Assembly (NCBI GenBank): GCA_905372355.1
Contig: CAJPOT010000003.1
Coordinates: 124,001-188,000 of the forward strand
DNA length: 64,000 bases
Direction of reading: 5' to 3'
Source: an uncultured Selenomonas sp.
GTDB taxonomy: Bacteria > Bacillota > Negativicutes > Selenomonadales > Selenomonadaceae
Part shown: one piece after another, positions 34,180 through 43,059 of the stretch
Position numbering within the stretch: position 1 is the first letter of the stretch
How the letters are laid out: each line of letters starts with the position of its first letter
Translations under genes and position numbers: made by a program
The notes under the pieces: generated by a model
What the model saw: the letters and a program-made list of their open reading frames with translations, nothing else
Told to the model about the DNA's origin: nothing
Database searches by the model: none

Positions 34180-34995
34180 ATGCACCAATACTTGTTTTTC
34201 ATCGGCGACTTTCCCGTGCGCGCTTACGGGCTGATCCTGAGCCTCAGCATCATCCTGGCGACGGGCGTCGCCTACTTCCTCGCCAAACAGGATGGACGCT
34301 ACCACAGGCACATCGTCGACATGGGAATTTACTGCGGCATTGCAGGGCTCTTAGGCGCACGGCTCTGGGACGTCTTCTTCTTCGATTGGGATTACTACCA
34401 GAACCACCTGACGGAGCTTTTGAACGTCTGGCAGGGCGGCATGGCGATCCAGGGCGGCGTGCTGCTTGGCGCCGTCGTTGGCATCCTCTACACACGCCGT
34501 CACGGCATCGACACGTGGGCGCTCGCCGACATCGTAGCGCCCGCCATCATCCTCGGACAAGCGATTGGCCGCTCGGCCAATCTTCTGAACGGTGACGCCT
34601 TCGGCGCACCGACCGGCTCCTCTTTCGGCATACTCTATCCCGAGACGACGCTCGCTTTCCACACCTACGGCAATCAGCCCCTGTGGCCGGCGGAAATCTG
34701 GGAATGCCAGCTTGACATCTTCATCTTCGCGCTTCTCCTCATCTTTCGCGCGACGAATCATGCGAAGGGACAGGCGTTCGCTCTCTACGTCATGCTCTAC
34801 TCCGCCGCACGCTTCTTCCTCGAATACCTGCGCGGCGACTACAACGAACTCGTCCTTGGACTGTTCAAATCCGCACAGATGACGAGTCTCGTCGCCTTTG
34901 CCATCGCACTCGCGTTCTTCCTCTGGCTCGGCTTCAAAACGCGTACGGCAGAACCGCCGAAGAAGAAAAATCGCAAGCGTGCCGCCCACACATGA
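34180..34995 (+). CDS. lgt: Prolipoprotein diacylglyceryl transferase
   Basis: A 271-aa inner-membrane enzyme with about seven hydrophobic segments. It attaches diacylglycerol to the lipobox Cys of prolipoproteins. The Lgt signature region reads IILGQAIGRSANLLNGDAFG, and conserved Arg and Glu appear in LGARLWDV and FFLEYLRGDY. The C-terminus ends in a Lys/Arg-rich cytoplasmic tail. It supplies the lipid anchor for the lipoproteins in this window, and its partner signal peptidase LspA is at the right edge. nfo follows after 32 nt and may be co-transcribed. Confidence 0.95.
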   Translation: MHQYLFFIGDFPVRAYGLILSLSIILATGVAYFLAKQDGRYHRHIVDMGIYCGIAGLLGARLWDVFFFDWDYYQNHLTELLNVWQGGMAIQGGVLLGAVVGILYTRRHGIDTWALADIVAPAIILGQAIGRSANLLNGDAFGAPTGSSFGILYPETTLAFHTYGNQPLWPAEIWECQLDIFIFALLLIFRATNHAKGQAFALYVMLYSAARFFLEYLRGDYNELVLGLFKSAQMTSLVAFAIALAFFLWLGFKTRTAEPPKKKNRKRAAHT

Positions 34996-35027
34996 GCGTC
35001 CCACCTCAGTGAAACGGAGTCCATACC

Positions 35028-35876
35028 ATGCAAAAGACAAACCATACGCTTCACATCGGCTGTCATCTCTCGTCTGCCGGCGGCTATCTCGCCATGGGAA
35101 AGGCCGCAGTGAACCTCGATGCCGACGTCTTCGCCTTCTTCACACGCAACCCGCGCGGCGGCAGGGCGAAACCGCTCGACATGGACGACGTACGCGCCTT
35201 CTGCAAATATCGCGAAGAGCACGGCATCGGCACGCTCGTCGCCCATGCACCCTATACAATGAACGCCTGCGCCGCCAAGGATACTCTACGCGCCTTCGCA
35301 CGCGAGGCGATGGTAGATGACCTCGCACGTCTCGAGCATATCCCGAACACGCTCTACAATTTTCACCCCGGCAGTCATGTACAGCAAGGCGCAGAAAAAG
35401 GCATCGAGCTTATCGCAGACCTTTTGAACGACGTCCTCGATCCGGCGCAAAAGACGATCGTGCTCCTGGAGACCATGGCGGGCAAGGGAACGGAGGTCGG
35501 GCGCAGCTTCGAGGAAATCGCCGCCATCATCGAGCGCGTAGATTGCAAGAAACGGCTCGGCGTCTGTCTCGATACCTGTCACGTCTGGGATGCAGGATAT
35601 GACATCGCAAACGATCTCGACGGCGTACTTGAAGAATTCGACCGTGTAATCGGCCTCTCCCGCCTTCATGCCGTCCATCTCAACGACAGCCTCAACGTCC
35701 GCGCCGCCCACAAGGATCGCCATGCACGCATCGGCGAAGGAGAAATCGGACTCGAAGCCCTGACGCGCGTCATTCGTCACCCGAAGATTCGCCATCTGCC
35801 TTTCATCTTGGAAACACCGAACGACGATGCAGGATATGCAAGAGAGATTGCCCTGCTCAGGGAGCGCTCTGAATAA
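35028..35876 (+). CDS. nfo: Endonuclease IV (AP endonuclease)
   Basis: A 282-aa Nfo-family enzyme that cuts at abasic sites in base-excision repair. The TIM-barrel metal ligands lie in [54 protein letters not shown] and [10 protein letters not shown], which together bind three zinc ions. Length is standard. The last 20 nt overlap the end of the convergent amidohydrolase gene. Confidence 0.95.
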   Translation: MQKTNHTLHIGCHLSSAGGYLAMGKAAVNLDADVFAFFTRNPRGGRAKPLDMDDVRAFCKYREEHGIGTLVAHAPYTMNACAAKDTLRAFAREAMVDDLARLEHIPNTLYNFHPGSHVQQGAEKGIELIADLLNDVLDPAQKTIVLLETMAGKGTEVGRSFEEIAAIIERVDCKKRLGVCLDTCHVWDAGYDIANDLDGVLEEFDRVIGLSRLHAVHLNDSLNVRAAHKDRHARIGEGEIGLEALTRVIRHPKIRHLPFILETPNDDAGYAREIALLRERSE

Positions 35877-36996
35877 GCGCCCCTTGCACAAGTTCCGCTA
35901 GATAATGCGCCGTCGGCGCGAGAGCAGCGGAGTCTACGCGGAAACTCGGATTGTGGATGGCAGCAGATAGTCCCGTTCCAACCAACACGAAACAGCCCGG
36001 CACGTTTTCCTGATAGAAGGCGAAGTCCTCGCCGCCCAAAGATTTCGGAGCAGACACAATCTGCAAATCGCACTCCTCTGCCACCCTCTTGGAAAACGAT
36101 GTCCAAAAAACATCGTTCGCCGTCGCCGGCGGTCCTTCGTACCAATCCGTCACTACCTCAGCACCATGCGCCTGTGCCAGACCTTCAGCCAAAGCGCAGA
36201 CGCGCTTACGAATCAAGGCGCGTTCTTCTCCATCCATGCTGCGCGTCGTTCCTTCGACGAGCGCTTCTTCGGGGATGACGTTCCACGTATTCCCCGCGGC
36301 GACATGCGTGACGCTCACCAGCCCTGCCGAAAACGGATGAAGGTTGCGCGCGACGACGGTCTGCACCGCTTGGATGAATCCCGCTGCCAACGGAATCGGA
36401 TCAATGCCGCGCTGCGGATGCGCGGCATGTGTCCCCTTGCCGATGAAGCGTAACACGAAGCGGTCGACTGCCGCCGTGACAGCACCTTCCGATATGCCGA
36501 CCGTGCCAACCGTCAAAAGGGGAGACGCGTGAAGTCCGAAAATTGCCTGTACATCGCGCAGGGCTCCCGCCTCCATGAGTACCTTAGCCCCGCCCGGCGC
36601 CTCCTCTGCTGGCTGGAAGAACAGGCGTACGCGCCCCTTCAGCTCCATCTCGCGCTCTTTGAGCAGAAGCGCCGCACCGAGAACGGATGCTGTATGAAAA
36701 TCATGCCCGCAGGCGTGCATGCGTCCCTCATTCTCCGAGCGGTACGGCAAATCCGTCTGCTCTTCGATGGGCAGGGCGTCGATATCGGCACGCAAGGCAA
36801 CGACAGGCTCACCCTCTCCCACTTCCGCAACAATTCCTGTCGAAAGCGGCAATTTGAGAATGCGTATGCCCGCACGTTCCAAGGAGGCGCGGATACGCTT
36901 CGTCGTTTCCACTTCTTCATAAGAAAGCTCCGGATGGCGGTGAAACCACTGAAATTCTTCCTCGATATATACTTCGATGTTTTCGATAGCTGACAT
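35857..36996 (-). CDS. M20-family amidohydrolase (N-acyl amino acid hydrolase type)
   Basis: A 379-aa M20D metallopeptidase-like hydrolase. Metal ligands are visible in [40 protein letters not shown] and [16 protein letters not shown], and [12 protein letters not shown] marks the dimerisation domain. Relatives hydrolyse N-acetyl amino acids, hippurate or indole-acetyl amino acids. The ATG at 36996 follows GAGAGG; the longer reading would include the promoter. It has a perfect consensus promoter and is a single gene; substrate not determined. Confidence 0.9.
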   Translation of the reverse strand: MSAIENIEVYIEEEFQWFHRHPELSYEEVETTKRIRASLERAGIRILKLPLSTGIVAEVGEGEPVVALRADIDALPIEEQTDLPYRSENEGRMHACGHDFHTASVLGAALLLKEREMELKGRVRLFFQPAEEAPGGAKVLMEAGALRDVQAIFGLHASPLLTVGTVGISEGAVTAAVDRFVLRFIGKGTHAAHPQRGIDPIPLAAGFIQAVQTVVARNLHPFSAGLVSVTHVAAGNTWNVIPEEALVEGTTRSMDGEERALIRKRVCALAEGLAQAHGAEVVTDWYEGPPATANDVFWTSFSKRVAEECDLQIVSAPKSLGGEDFAFYQENVPGCFVLVGTGLSAAIHNPSFRVDSAALAPTAHYLAELVQGALIQSAP

Positions 36997-37032
36997 AATG
37001 TTTTGCCTCTCTAATTCATATATGTTTAGTAT

Positions 37033-37061
37033 ATTATATATTGCCTGCACCATTTTGTCAA
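37033..37061 (-). promoter_or_regulatory. Consensus promoter for the M20 amidohydrolase
   Basis: On the minus strand TTGACA (37056-37061), 17 nt, TATAAT (37033-37038): a full match to the sigma-70 consensus. The remainder of the gap up to 37170 shows nothing else recognisable. Confidence 0.85.
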
Positions 37062-37170
37062 CAAAGCTTCTCGTCCCACTGTATCATCTAAAGACATCAA
37101 AAAAATCCACACACAGCACAGCCCTACAGTTTCTGCAGCAAAATAATCTGCACATGCAGCAAATTTTTGG

Positions 37171-37225
37171 GGCATGAATAAAAAAACGGCACCCGTCAAG
37201 GACAGATGCCGTTTTTTATTCATGC
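37171..37225. terminator. Terminator at the end of the Nik/Dpp-type operon
   Basis: A long stem (GCATGAATAAAAAA-CGGCA pairing with TGCCG-TTTTTTATTCATGC) with a 15-nt loop. Its right arm overlaps the stop codon of the last ABC gene at 37220. On the minus strand a T-rich run follows the stem. Confidence 0.82.
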
Positions 37226-37825
37226 CTGCAGATCATCGACATGCACCAGGCGCGTGCAAATGCGCCGCGCTAATGCCTCGTTGTGCGTGATGGCAATGAG
37301 GATCATATCATGTCTTTCGACTTCCTGTAAGATGACCGACCAGATCTGCGCCTGTGTGATGGGATCAAGGCTTGCCGTGATCTCGTCGGCGATGAGCACG
37401 CGCGTCTTGGGACTGAGCGCGCGCAGAATCGACAGCCGCTGCAGCTGACCGCCCGAGAGTTCGTTCGGCCAGCGCAGAAGCCAGTCAGGCTCGGCGCCGA
37501 TCGCCCTGAGGAGTTCATCCGGCACATCCCACGCTTCGCGCAGGGAATCCTTCACCTTCCAGCGCGGATCCATCGCCTTTTCCGGGTGCTGATAGATGAG
37601 CTGGATGGGATTGTAGCCGCCCTTCGGCAAGGCTGCACCGTCCAATGCAATAGCCCCTTCCTGCAGCGGCAGATAGCCTGCAAGGAGCAGCGCGAGCGTG
37701 CTCTTGCCGCGCCCGCTTGATCCTAAAAGAGCGAGCCGTTCCCCGTCTGCAATATGCAAAGATATATTCTGCAGAACGGGAGCGTTCATCCCATAGCGAT
37801 AGGAGAGATTCTTCACATCGAGCAT
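37220..37825 (-). CDS. ABC transporter ATPase, Nik/Dpp/Opp type (second ATPase)
   Basis: A 201-aa ATPase, short for the family because it lacks the usual C-terminal oligopeptide-type extension. Walker A is GSSGRGKST, the signature LSGGQLQRLSI, Walker B VLIADEIT and the H-loop ITHNE. The ATG at 37825 has GGAGG 8 nt upstream; the GTG at 37834 overlaps that site. It is the last of five genes of the importer and pairs with the ATPase encoded just before it. Confidence 0.88.
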   Translation of the reverse strand: MLDVKNLSYRYGMNAPVLQNISLHIADGERLALLGSSGRGKSTLALLLAGYLPLQEGAIALDGAALPKGGYNPIQLIYQHPEKAMDPRWKVKDSLREAWDVPDELLRAIGAEPDWLLRWPNELSGGQLQRLSILRALSPKTRVLIADEITASLDPITQAQIWSVILQEVERHDMILIAITHNEALARRICTRLVHVDDLQA

Positions 37826-37826
37826 C

Positions 37827-38645
37827 TCATGCACCTCCCGCTTCCGTCATCTGCCGCACCTCTTGCGCCGAATAGACCTTGAAACTGTTCTGCGGCAGGG
37901 CATGATAAAGCGCCTGTGTATAGGGATGCTGCAGCTCTCTGCCGTCGCCGCAAAATGCAGCGGCCGGAACCCTGTCCACGGTTCGGCCTTCATAGAAAAC
38001 GGCAACCGTGTCGGCAACTTCGACGGCGAGATCGATGTCGTGCGTGATGAGCAGAATGCCCTTTCCCGCATCGGCAAGCTCGCGCAGAAGCTGCAATGCC
38101 TCGACGGCGCTCTTGATATCCATGCCGGGCGTCGGTTCATCCGCGATGATGAGAGCGGCGTCCGTGATGACCGCCGTAGAAAAGAGGACGCGCCGCGCCA
38201 TGCCGCCCGAAAGCTGAAACGGATACAGGCGCTGAACCTTTTCCTCCAAATGCAGACGCCGGAAGGTCGCCGCCATATCGACAGGCGAACCGTAGAGCCC
38301 GCATACCTCTTTGCCGACGCGCATGAGCGGGTCGAGGTATGTCACAGACTGCGGGATCAACGCCAGCTCCCGTCCGCGCAGCTCTTCCTGACGCGCCGCA
38401 TCAAGCACGGTCCCGCGATAGATCATCTCGCCACTCGTCACGGCGTTGTACGGAAGGATGCCGAGCAGGGCATGCGCCAAAAGGCTCTTGCCCGAACCGC
38501 TTGCGCCGACGACGGCAAGGATTTCTCCTGCGCCTAGGCACAGATTGACATCGTACATCCCTGCCACCAGTGTATGCTTCAGTGCGCTCTGATACATGCG
38601 AAACGACACGGACAGATTCTTTACTTCGAGAAGTTCTTGTCCCAT
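37827..38645 (-). CDS. ABC transporter ATPase, Nik/Dpp/Opp type (first ATPase)
   Basis: A 272-aa ATPase with Walker A GASGSGKS, the signature LSGGMARRV, Walker B LIIADEPTPGMD and the C-terminal HPYTQALYHALP block characteristic of the nickel/dipeptide/oligopeptide group. With the shorter second ATPase it should form the heterodimeric motor of the transporter. AGGAGGC lies just upstream of the ATG at 38645. The upstream riboswitch suggests it powers uptake of a B12-related substrate such as cobalt or a corrinoid. Confidence 0.9.
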   Translation of the reverse strand: MGQELLEVKNLSVSFRMYQSALKHTLVAGMYDVNLCLGAGEILAVVGASGSGKSLLAHALLGILPYNAVTSGEMIYRGTVLDAARQEELRGRELALIPQSVTYLDPLMRVGKEVCGLYGSPVDMAATFRRLHLEEKVQRLYPFQLSGGMARRVLFSTAVITDAALIIADEPTPGMDIKSAVEALQLLRELADAGKGILLITHDIDLAVEVADTVAVFYEGRTVDRVPAAAFCGDGRELQHPYTQALYHALPQNSFKVYSAQEVRQMTEAGGA

Positions 38646-38653
38646 AAAGCCTC

Positions 38654-39502
38654 CTATTCCTGTCCGGACTGTGGGTCGAGAAGATCGCGCAGCGCTTCGC
38701 CGAGACGATCAAAAATCAGCACGACGAGCAGCAGCAAGAAGCCCGGGAAAAATGCCAGCCACCACATGCCGAGCGCCAGATAGCGCATGGACTCCGCCAG
38801 GATGATGCCGATCGCCGGCATATCGAGCGGCAGGCCGTAGCCGAGGAAGCTGATGGCTGCCTCATGCATGATCGCATGCGGAAAGAGCAAAACAAGCCCG
38901 ATGATGTACTGCGGCGCAACGTGCGGCACAAAATGCCTCCGCGCGATGGAAAACCACGAGCAGCCATACTGACGTGCCGCCAGAACATAGGGCTGCGAGC
39001 GCAGCTGCATGACTTCCGCACGGATGACACGCGTCAAACGCGGCCAATGCGTGACGATGACGCCGATGGATACGCCGAGGATTCCGCCGCCCATCATCAC
39101 CGAAATCATGAGGATGAGGAGGATGTGCGGAATTCCCATGCAGAGATCGACGAGCCAAAGAACGAAGCGATCCACCTTGCCGCCGAATGCCGCCGACAAC
39201 GTTCCGAGGATGAGCGCGATGCAGGAGCTGAAAAACGCGGCGGCAAAACCGATCTGCAGACTGATCGACATGCCCTTGACGGAGCGCAGAAACATGTCGC
39301 GCCCCATGTTGTCCGTACCGAACGGATGAAGGACGGACGGCGCAAGATTTTTCTGTCCGAAGTCGACCGCATAGGAACTCTCATCCATCGTCGTACCCCA
39401 GAGGAGCAGTCCCAAAATGAACAGGGTCGCAAACACGGCAAAGATGAGCCGGCGCTGACGGACACTTAGACCGCTTTGCGCGAGGGGAAGCGCCTTGTTC
39501 AT
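38654..39502 (-). CDS. ABC transporter permease, NikC/DppC type
   Basis: A 282-aa inner-membrane permease with about six membrane segments. N-terminal HPFGTDNMGRDMFLRSVKG is the standard opening of the C-type permease in this family, and the EAA loop region (VLAARQYGCSWFSIARRHFVPH) is present. Its start overlaps the previous permease stop by 4 nt (ATGA), typical of permease pairs. Which cargo passes is discussed with the binding protein. Confidence 0.9.
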   Translation of the reverse strand: MNKALPLAQSGLSVRQRRLIFAVFATLFILGLLLWGTTMDESSYAVDFGQKNLAPSVLHPFGTDNMGRDMFLRSVKGMSISLQIGFAAAFFSSCIALILGTLSAAFGGKVDRFVLWLVDLCMGIPHILLILMISVMMGGGILGVSIGVIVTHWPRLTRVIRAEVMQLRSQPYVLAARQYGCSWFSIARRHFVPHVAPQYIIGLVLLFPHAIMHEAAISFLGYGLPLDMPAIGIILAESMRYLALGMWWLAFFPGFLLLLVVLIFDRLGEALRDLLDPQSGQE

Positions 39503-40485
39503 GACATCCCCCTCCCCTCGCGCAGCTGCGGATCCACAATCCCATATAGAATGTTGGCGATGAGATTGCCGACAAAGATAAAGATTGCACTGAAGACCGC
39601 AATGCCAAGCAGCAGTGCAAGATCGCCGCGCAGCCCCGCCAGCGTGACCGTACTGCCCAGTCCCGGGTAGGAGAACACCGTCTCCGCGAGAATGGCGCCG
39701 CCGAACAGCTCATTGAAGGACGCGAACTGCAAGGTGATCGCAGGCAGCAGGATGTTACGCAAACCATGCCGCCGCACGCGCTGCCAAAGATTCTCGCCGC
39801 GCGCCTCGGCAAAGAGCATGTAGTTCGTCCCCATCACCTCGATCATCTTTTCACGCGTCTGCAGCGTGATGGAAGAAATCCCCGTGACGCTGAGCGTCAG
39901 CGCCGGCAGGATCAGATGATGGATCTGCTCCGCCAGCGTGACTTCCTCGTTCAGCTTCCCTATGGGCGCGGCAAGCGCCAGCGGGAACCACTGCAGCTTG
40001 ACCGCGAAGACCATGAGGAACAAAAGGCCGAGCCAGAACACCGGCACGGAGACGCACAGCAGGGAAAACCCCTGGATCGCCTTGTCCAGGCGGCTGCCGC
40101 GGTACATTCCCGCGAGAACGCCGAGCACGAAGCCGACCGCACCGGAGAGCGTCCACGCCGTCATCATGAGAAGCAGCGTCAGACGGAATTTCTCCCCGAT
40201 GACTTCCAGTACGGGCGCACGATAGATGAACGACGTGCCGAAATCACCGTGCAGAATATTCCCCGCCCAAAGCAGAAAGCGCTCCAGCGGCGGCTTGTCA
40301 AAGCCCCAATAGGCGGCGACGAGCGCATGCTGCTCCGCCGATGCCGCCTTATTGATGAAGTACGCGTCGATGGGGTCGATGGGCGAATTGGCGAGCAGGA
40401 TAAAACTGATGACGCTCACCGCAGCCAGGAGGAGCACAAGCCGAAAAAGATTGCCTCCCAGAAAGTATACGATTCTCTTATCCAT
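39499..40485 (-). CDS. ABC transporter permease, NikB/DppB type
   Basis: A 328-aa permease starting with a membrane segment, followed by the periplasmic ANSPIDPIDAYF block, GDFGTSFIYRAPV and the cytoplasmic EAA loop in YMLFAEARGENLWQRVRRHGLRN. This is the B-type permease of the nickel/peptide family. Its ATG directly abuts the TAA of the binding protein gene, indicating tight translational coupling. Confidence 0.9.
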   Translation of the reverse strand: MDKRIVYFLGGNLFRLVLLLAAVSVISFILLANSPIDPIDAYFINKAASAEQHALVAAYWGFDKPPLERFLLWAGNILHGDFGTSFIYRAPVLEVIGEKFRLTLLLMMTAWTLSGAVGFVLGVLAGMYRGSRLDKAIQGFSLLCVSVPVFWLGLLFLMVFAVKLQWFPLALAAPIGKLNEEVTLAEQIHHLILPALTLSVTGISSITLQTREKMIEVMGTNYMLFAEARGENLWQRVRRHGLRNILLPAITLQFASFNELFGGAILAETVFSYPGLGSTVTLAGLRGDLALLLGIAVFSAIFIFVGNLIANILYGIVDPQLREGRGMS

Positions 40486-42066
40486 TTACTTCCACTGCCA
40501 TTCGTCAAGAGTTACAAGGATTCCCATGCCTTGCCCGCGCTCACCTGCCCGCATTTTCCCGAGGTCGAGCCGCTCGTTGACGAAATACGGCACCTGAACC
40601 GTCGCAATCCAGATATAGGGCAGGTCGGCCTTCGGTCCCGTCACGCCGTCCCACTGCGCCGCCTTGAACTCACGCAGCGCTTCCTCGTCCGAGGTTGCAG
40701 CGAGCGCCCGGTCAATATGCGCATCGACCGTCGGGTTGCGGTAGATTGCAGGATTGTTGATGACATTCACGCCGATCTGCGAGGAGTGGAAATAATTGTA
40801 GATCGTTTGCGGCGTATAGTCGCCGCCCGCCCATACCGTCGGGATGTTGCGCGCTATCTTACGGGCTTCCGACCATGGCGTCGACTTTGCGATGATGTTG
40901 ATGCCGAGCTTCTTCGCATCCTGTGCAAGCGCCACCGCTGTATTGTAGCGCTGCAGGTCATTGGAACGGCCATTGATGACGAATTCCGCCTTCTGACCGT
41001 TCTTCTCGCGAATGCCGTCGCCGTCCGTATCCACCCAGCCCGCAGCCTCAAGGATCTTCACTGCTTCGTCCACGCGGTTGTCCGATTCCTGCAAATCGTT
41101 ATTCGCCCAAGAAAGAGCTTCCGCAAAATTCATCGTCGGCTTTCCGAAGCCGCCGAGCGCATTCTCGATGATCGTCTTGCGGTCGATGCCGATGTTCAGT
41201 GCCTGGCGGATGGCAGGATCGCTCGTCACATTGTTGCCGACCAGCATGCCGTTTTCGTCATGCTCCGGCTCCTGCGGCATATTGACGCAGAAGCTGTCGA
41301 TGGTGTCCATCAGCACCAATTTCATATTCGGCACGCTTGCCGCCGCAAATTCGGGCGGTGCAAAGACGAGATCGACCTGTCCGGACTGCGCTGCTGCAAG
41401 CACAGCATCATCGCCCAGATTCAGCGCCGTCACCTTTTTCAGCTTCGGCTTTTCTCCGTAATAATATTCGTTCGGCTCCATCACAAGCTGCTGTTCCTTT
41501 TGGAACGAGACGACCTTCCAGGGACCGCTGCCGACCGGCGCCGTCGCATACCCTTCTTTATAGGCGTGCTTCGGCACAATGCCGAGGGATGCCGCCGTTT
41601 CGAGGAAAACAGACCACGGGCGTGACAGCTTGAACTCCACCTGCGTCGGGGACAGGGCGCGCACCGACTCCATCGCGGTCAGATCCACGGCGCTGGCCGC
41701 CTTCTTCGCCGTTTCGTAGGTAAAGACGACATCCTCTGCCGTCAGCGGCTGACCGTCAGAGAATTTCGCATCATCCCGGATCGTAAAGGTATATTTCAGC
41801 CCGTCCTCTGAACGCTCAACGTTTGTAGCCAGCTCCTTGATGAGCTGATTCTTTTCATCATGTCCCATCAATGCGCTGTGGAACGGATCCGGTCCCCAGA
41901 GCCCCCATCCCATCGTCGGATCGAAACCCTCGCCTACCATATACTTGCCGACCGAGATCACGATTTCACCCTTCTCTGCGCGCTCGTTTTTCGCCTGATC
42001 CGTGCCTCCGCAGCCGACGGTGAGAATCATCATCGCCGCCAGCAGAAACATACAAAACTTCTTCAC
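40486..42066 (-). CDS. Nik/Dpp-type substrate-binding lipoprotein under a B12 riboswitch
   Basis: A 526-aa family 5 extracellular binding protein. The GTG at 42066 is chosen because AGGAGG lies exactly 7 nt upstream, whereas the ATG at 42072 is only 1 nt from that site. The start gives a signal peptide with lipobox LTVGC (Cys19). Family blocks include the LKYTFTIRDDAKFSDGQPL strand and AIRQALNIGIDRKTIIENALGG. It captures the cargo of the ABC importer in the periplasm. NikA-like proteins bind nickel-, cobalt- or metallophore complexes, and others bind peptides or heme; the cobalamin riboswitch upstream favours cobalt or a corrinoid, an inference only. Confidence 0.88.
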   Translation of the reverse strand: MKKFCMFLLAAMMILTVGCGGTDQAKNERAEKGEIVISVGKYMVGEGFDPTMGWGLWGPDPFHSALMGHDEKNQLIKELATNVERSEDGLKYTFTIRDDAKFSDGQPLTAEDVVFTYETAKKAASAVDLTAMESVRALSPTQVEFKLSRPWSVFLETAASLGIVPKHAYKEGYATAPVGSGPWKVVSFQKEQQLVMEPNEYYYGEKPKLKKVTALNLGDDAVLAAAQSGQVDLVFAPPEFAAASVPNMKLVLMDTIDSFCVNMPQEPEHDENGMLVGNNVTSDPAIRQALNIGIDRKTIIENALGGFGKPTMNFAEALSWANNDLQESDNRVDEAVKILEAAGWVDTDGDGIREKNGQKAEFVINGRSNDLQRYNTAVALAQDAKKLGINIIAKSTPWSEARKIARNIPTVWAGGDYTPQTIYNYFHSSQIGVNVINNPAIYRNPTVDAHIDRALAATSDEEALREFKAAQWDGVTGPKADLPYIWIATVQVPYFVNERLDLGKMRAGERGQGMGILVTLDEWQWK

Positions 42067-42179
42067 TTTCATGCCTCCTCGCATCCATAACACTGAATAC
42101 TCATAATATCTCTTCCTGTAATGCTCCATCATTCTACGCCTTCCATCCACCTCCTTCCATCGCTTTCGCTCAGACATAT

Positions 42180-42210
42180 AAAAAGCCTCTTTGCTAAAGA
42201 GCAAAAAGGC
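42180..42210 (-). terminator. Intrinsic terminator of the second cobalamin riboswitch
   Basis: On the minus strand an 11-bp stem (GCCTTTTTGCT pairing with AGCAAAGAGGC, one G-U pair) with a 4-nt loop is followed by a U-run. It lies between the aptamer and the binding protein gene, fitting a transcription-terminating riboswitch. Confidence 0.85.
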
Positions 42211-42214
42211 GCAC

Positions 42215-42412
42215 GAAACACAAGCCACGCCTTCCTGTCTCTCGCAGGAATAATAACAGCGCTCCGAGCGGGCAGTTCTTCTGGCTCTGCATCCTCATCT
42301 TCCTCGCCTTCCCAGTTTCCCAGTGGCATCATGAGGTCGACTCTGCATTACAGCTGCGGGACAGCACAGGTTTTTCACCTGCTTCTCTATTGAGCGCAAC
42401 GCGCACCCGATC
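42215..42412 (-). promoter_or_regulatory. Cobalamin riboswitch upstream of the Nik/Dpp-type importer
   Basis: On the minus strand the leader contains, in order, an AAGCAGGTG...CCTGTGCTGTCCCGCAGCTGTAA-like segment, the B12-box in ATGCCACTGGGAAACTGGGAAGG (GCCACTG near 42326-42335) and GAGCCAGAAGAACTGCC near 42276-42292. These are the conserved cobalamin aptamer blocks with normal spacing, followed by a terminator. Boundaries are estimated by eye. Confidence 0.92.
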
Positions 42413-42440
42413 GGCAAAATATGAAGTTGTTTTCGGATTC

Positions 42441-42469
42441 AGCCTACCATAGAACGAACAATGTGTCAA
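42441..42469 (-). promoter_or_regulatory. Possible promoter for the importer operon
   Basis: On the minus strand TTGACA (42464-42469), 17 nt, TAGGCT (42441-42446). The -10 is poor. The -35 overlaps an inverted repeat CAATGGGC/GCCCATTG (42467-42474 and 42491-42498) that lies just after the mazG stop and may be a weak terminator or an operator. Confidence 0.4.
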
Positions 42470-42499
42470 TGGGCGTTGAGGAGCTGAAATGCCCATTGC

Positions 42500-42970
42500 T
42501 TACAGCTTTTTGCGTTCCTTCGCCTTCTGCAAGAGCAGCGCCGCCTCTTCAAATGCGTCGGGCAGGTACGCTTCCTCCCATTCGCGCCCGCGCTTCTCCC
42601 ATGCCTTGATCGCCGTCCACTCCGTCAGAGACTTGCCCGCCGCATCCTTGACAGGCTCGCCAAACACATGCGGATGGCGGCGCACCATCTTTTCTGCAGC
42701 GGCTCTCGCTGCATCCTCCAACGTGAACAGTCCCTCTTCTTCGGCAAGCTGCGCATGAAAGATCACTTGCAGCAGAAGGTCTCCAAGCTCCTCACGCAGG
42801 TTTTCCGCCCTTCCCGTCTCCTTCAGGATATTGATGCCGCAGAGCACCTCGACTGCTTCCTCTATGCAGCCTGGCTTGATGCTCTCATGCGTCTGCTTCC
42901 GATCCCATGGGCAGCCATGTTCGGAGCGCAGCGTACGCACAATATCCTGCAATCGCTCAACGTATGTCAT
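42500..42970 (-). CDS. mazG: MazG-type nucleoside triphosphate pyrophosphohydrolase
   Basis: A 156-aa single-domain MazG. The Mg-binding acidic residues are in CIEEAVEV and LREELGDLLLQVIFHAQ; GCPWDRKQTHESIKP is the conserved N-terminal block. It hydrolyses NTPs or damaged nucleotides to monophosphates. E. coli MazG has two such domains, so this is the shorter form. The ATG follows CGAGGAGG. Confidence 0.92.
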   Translation of the reverse strand: MTYVERLQDIVRTLRSEHGCPWDRKQTHESIKPGCIEEAVEVLCGINILKETGRAENLREELGDLLLQVIFHAQLAEEEGLFTLEDAARAAAEKMVRRHPHVFGEPVKDAAGKSLTEWTAIKAWEKRGREWEEAYLPDAFEEAALLLQKAKERKKL

Positions 42971-43015
42971 AAGTCCTCCTCGTATCTATCAAAATCCGTC
43001 TCTCTCCTCATGAGC

Positions 43016-43046
43016 AAAACCCCGCCGCACCATATGTGCAGCGGGG
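43016..43046 (-). terminator. Terminator after the nitroreductase gene
   Basis: CCCCGC/GCGGGG stem extended inward by GCAC/GTGC, with a TTTT run at the far side on the minus strand. Confidence 0.82.
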
Positions 43047-43059
43047 CAAAAGCGATCCC

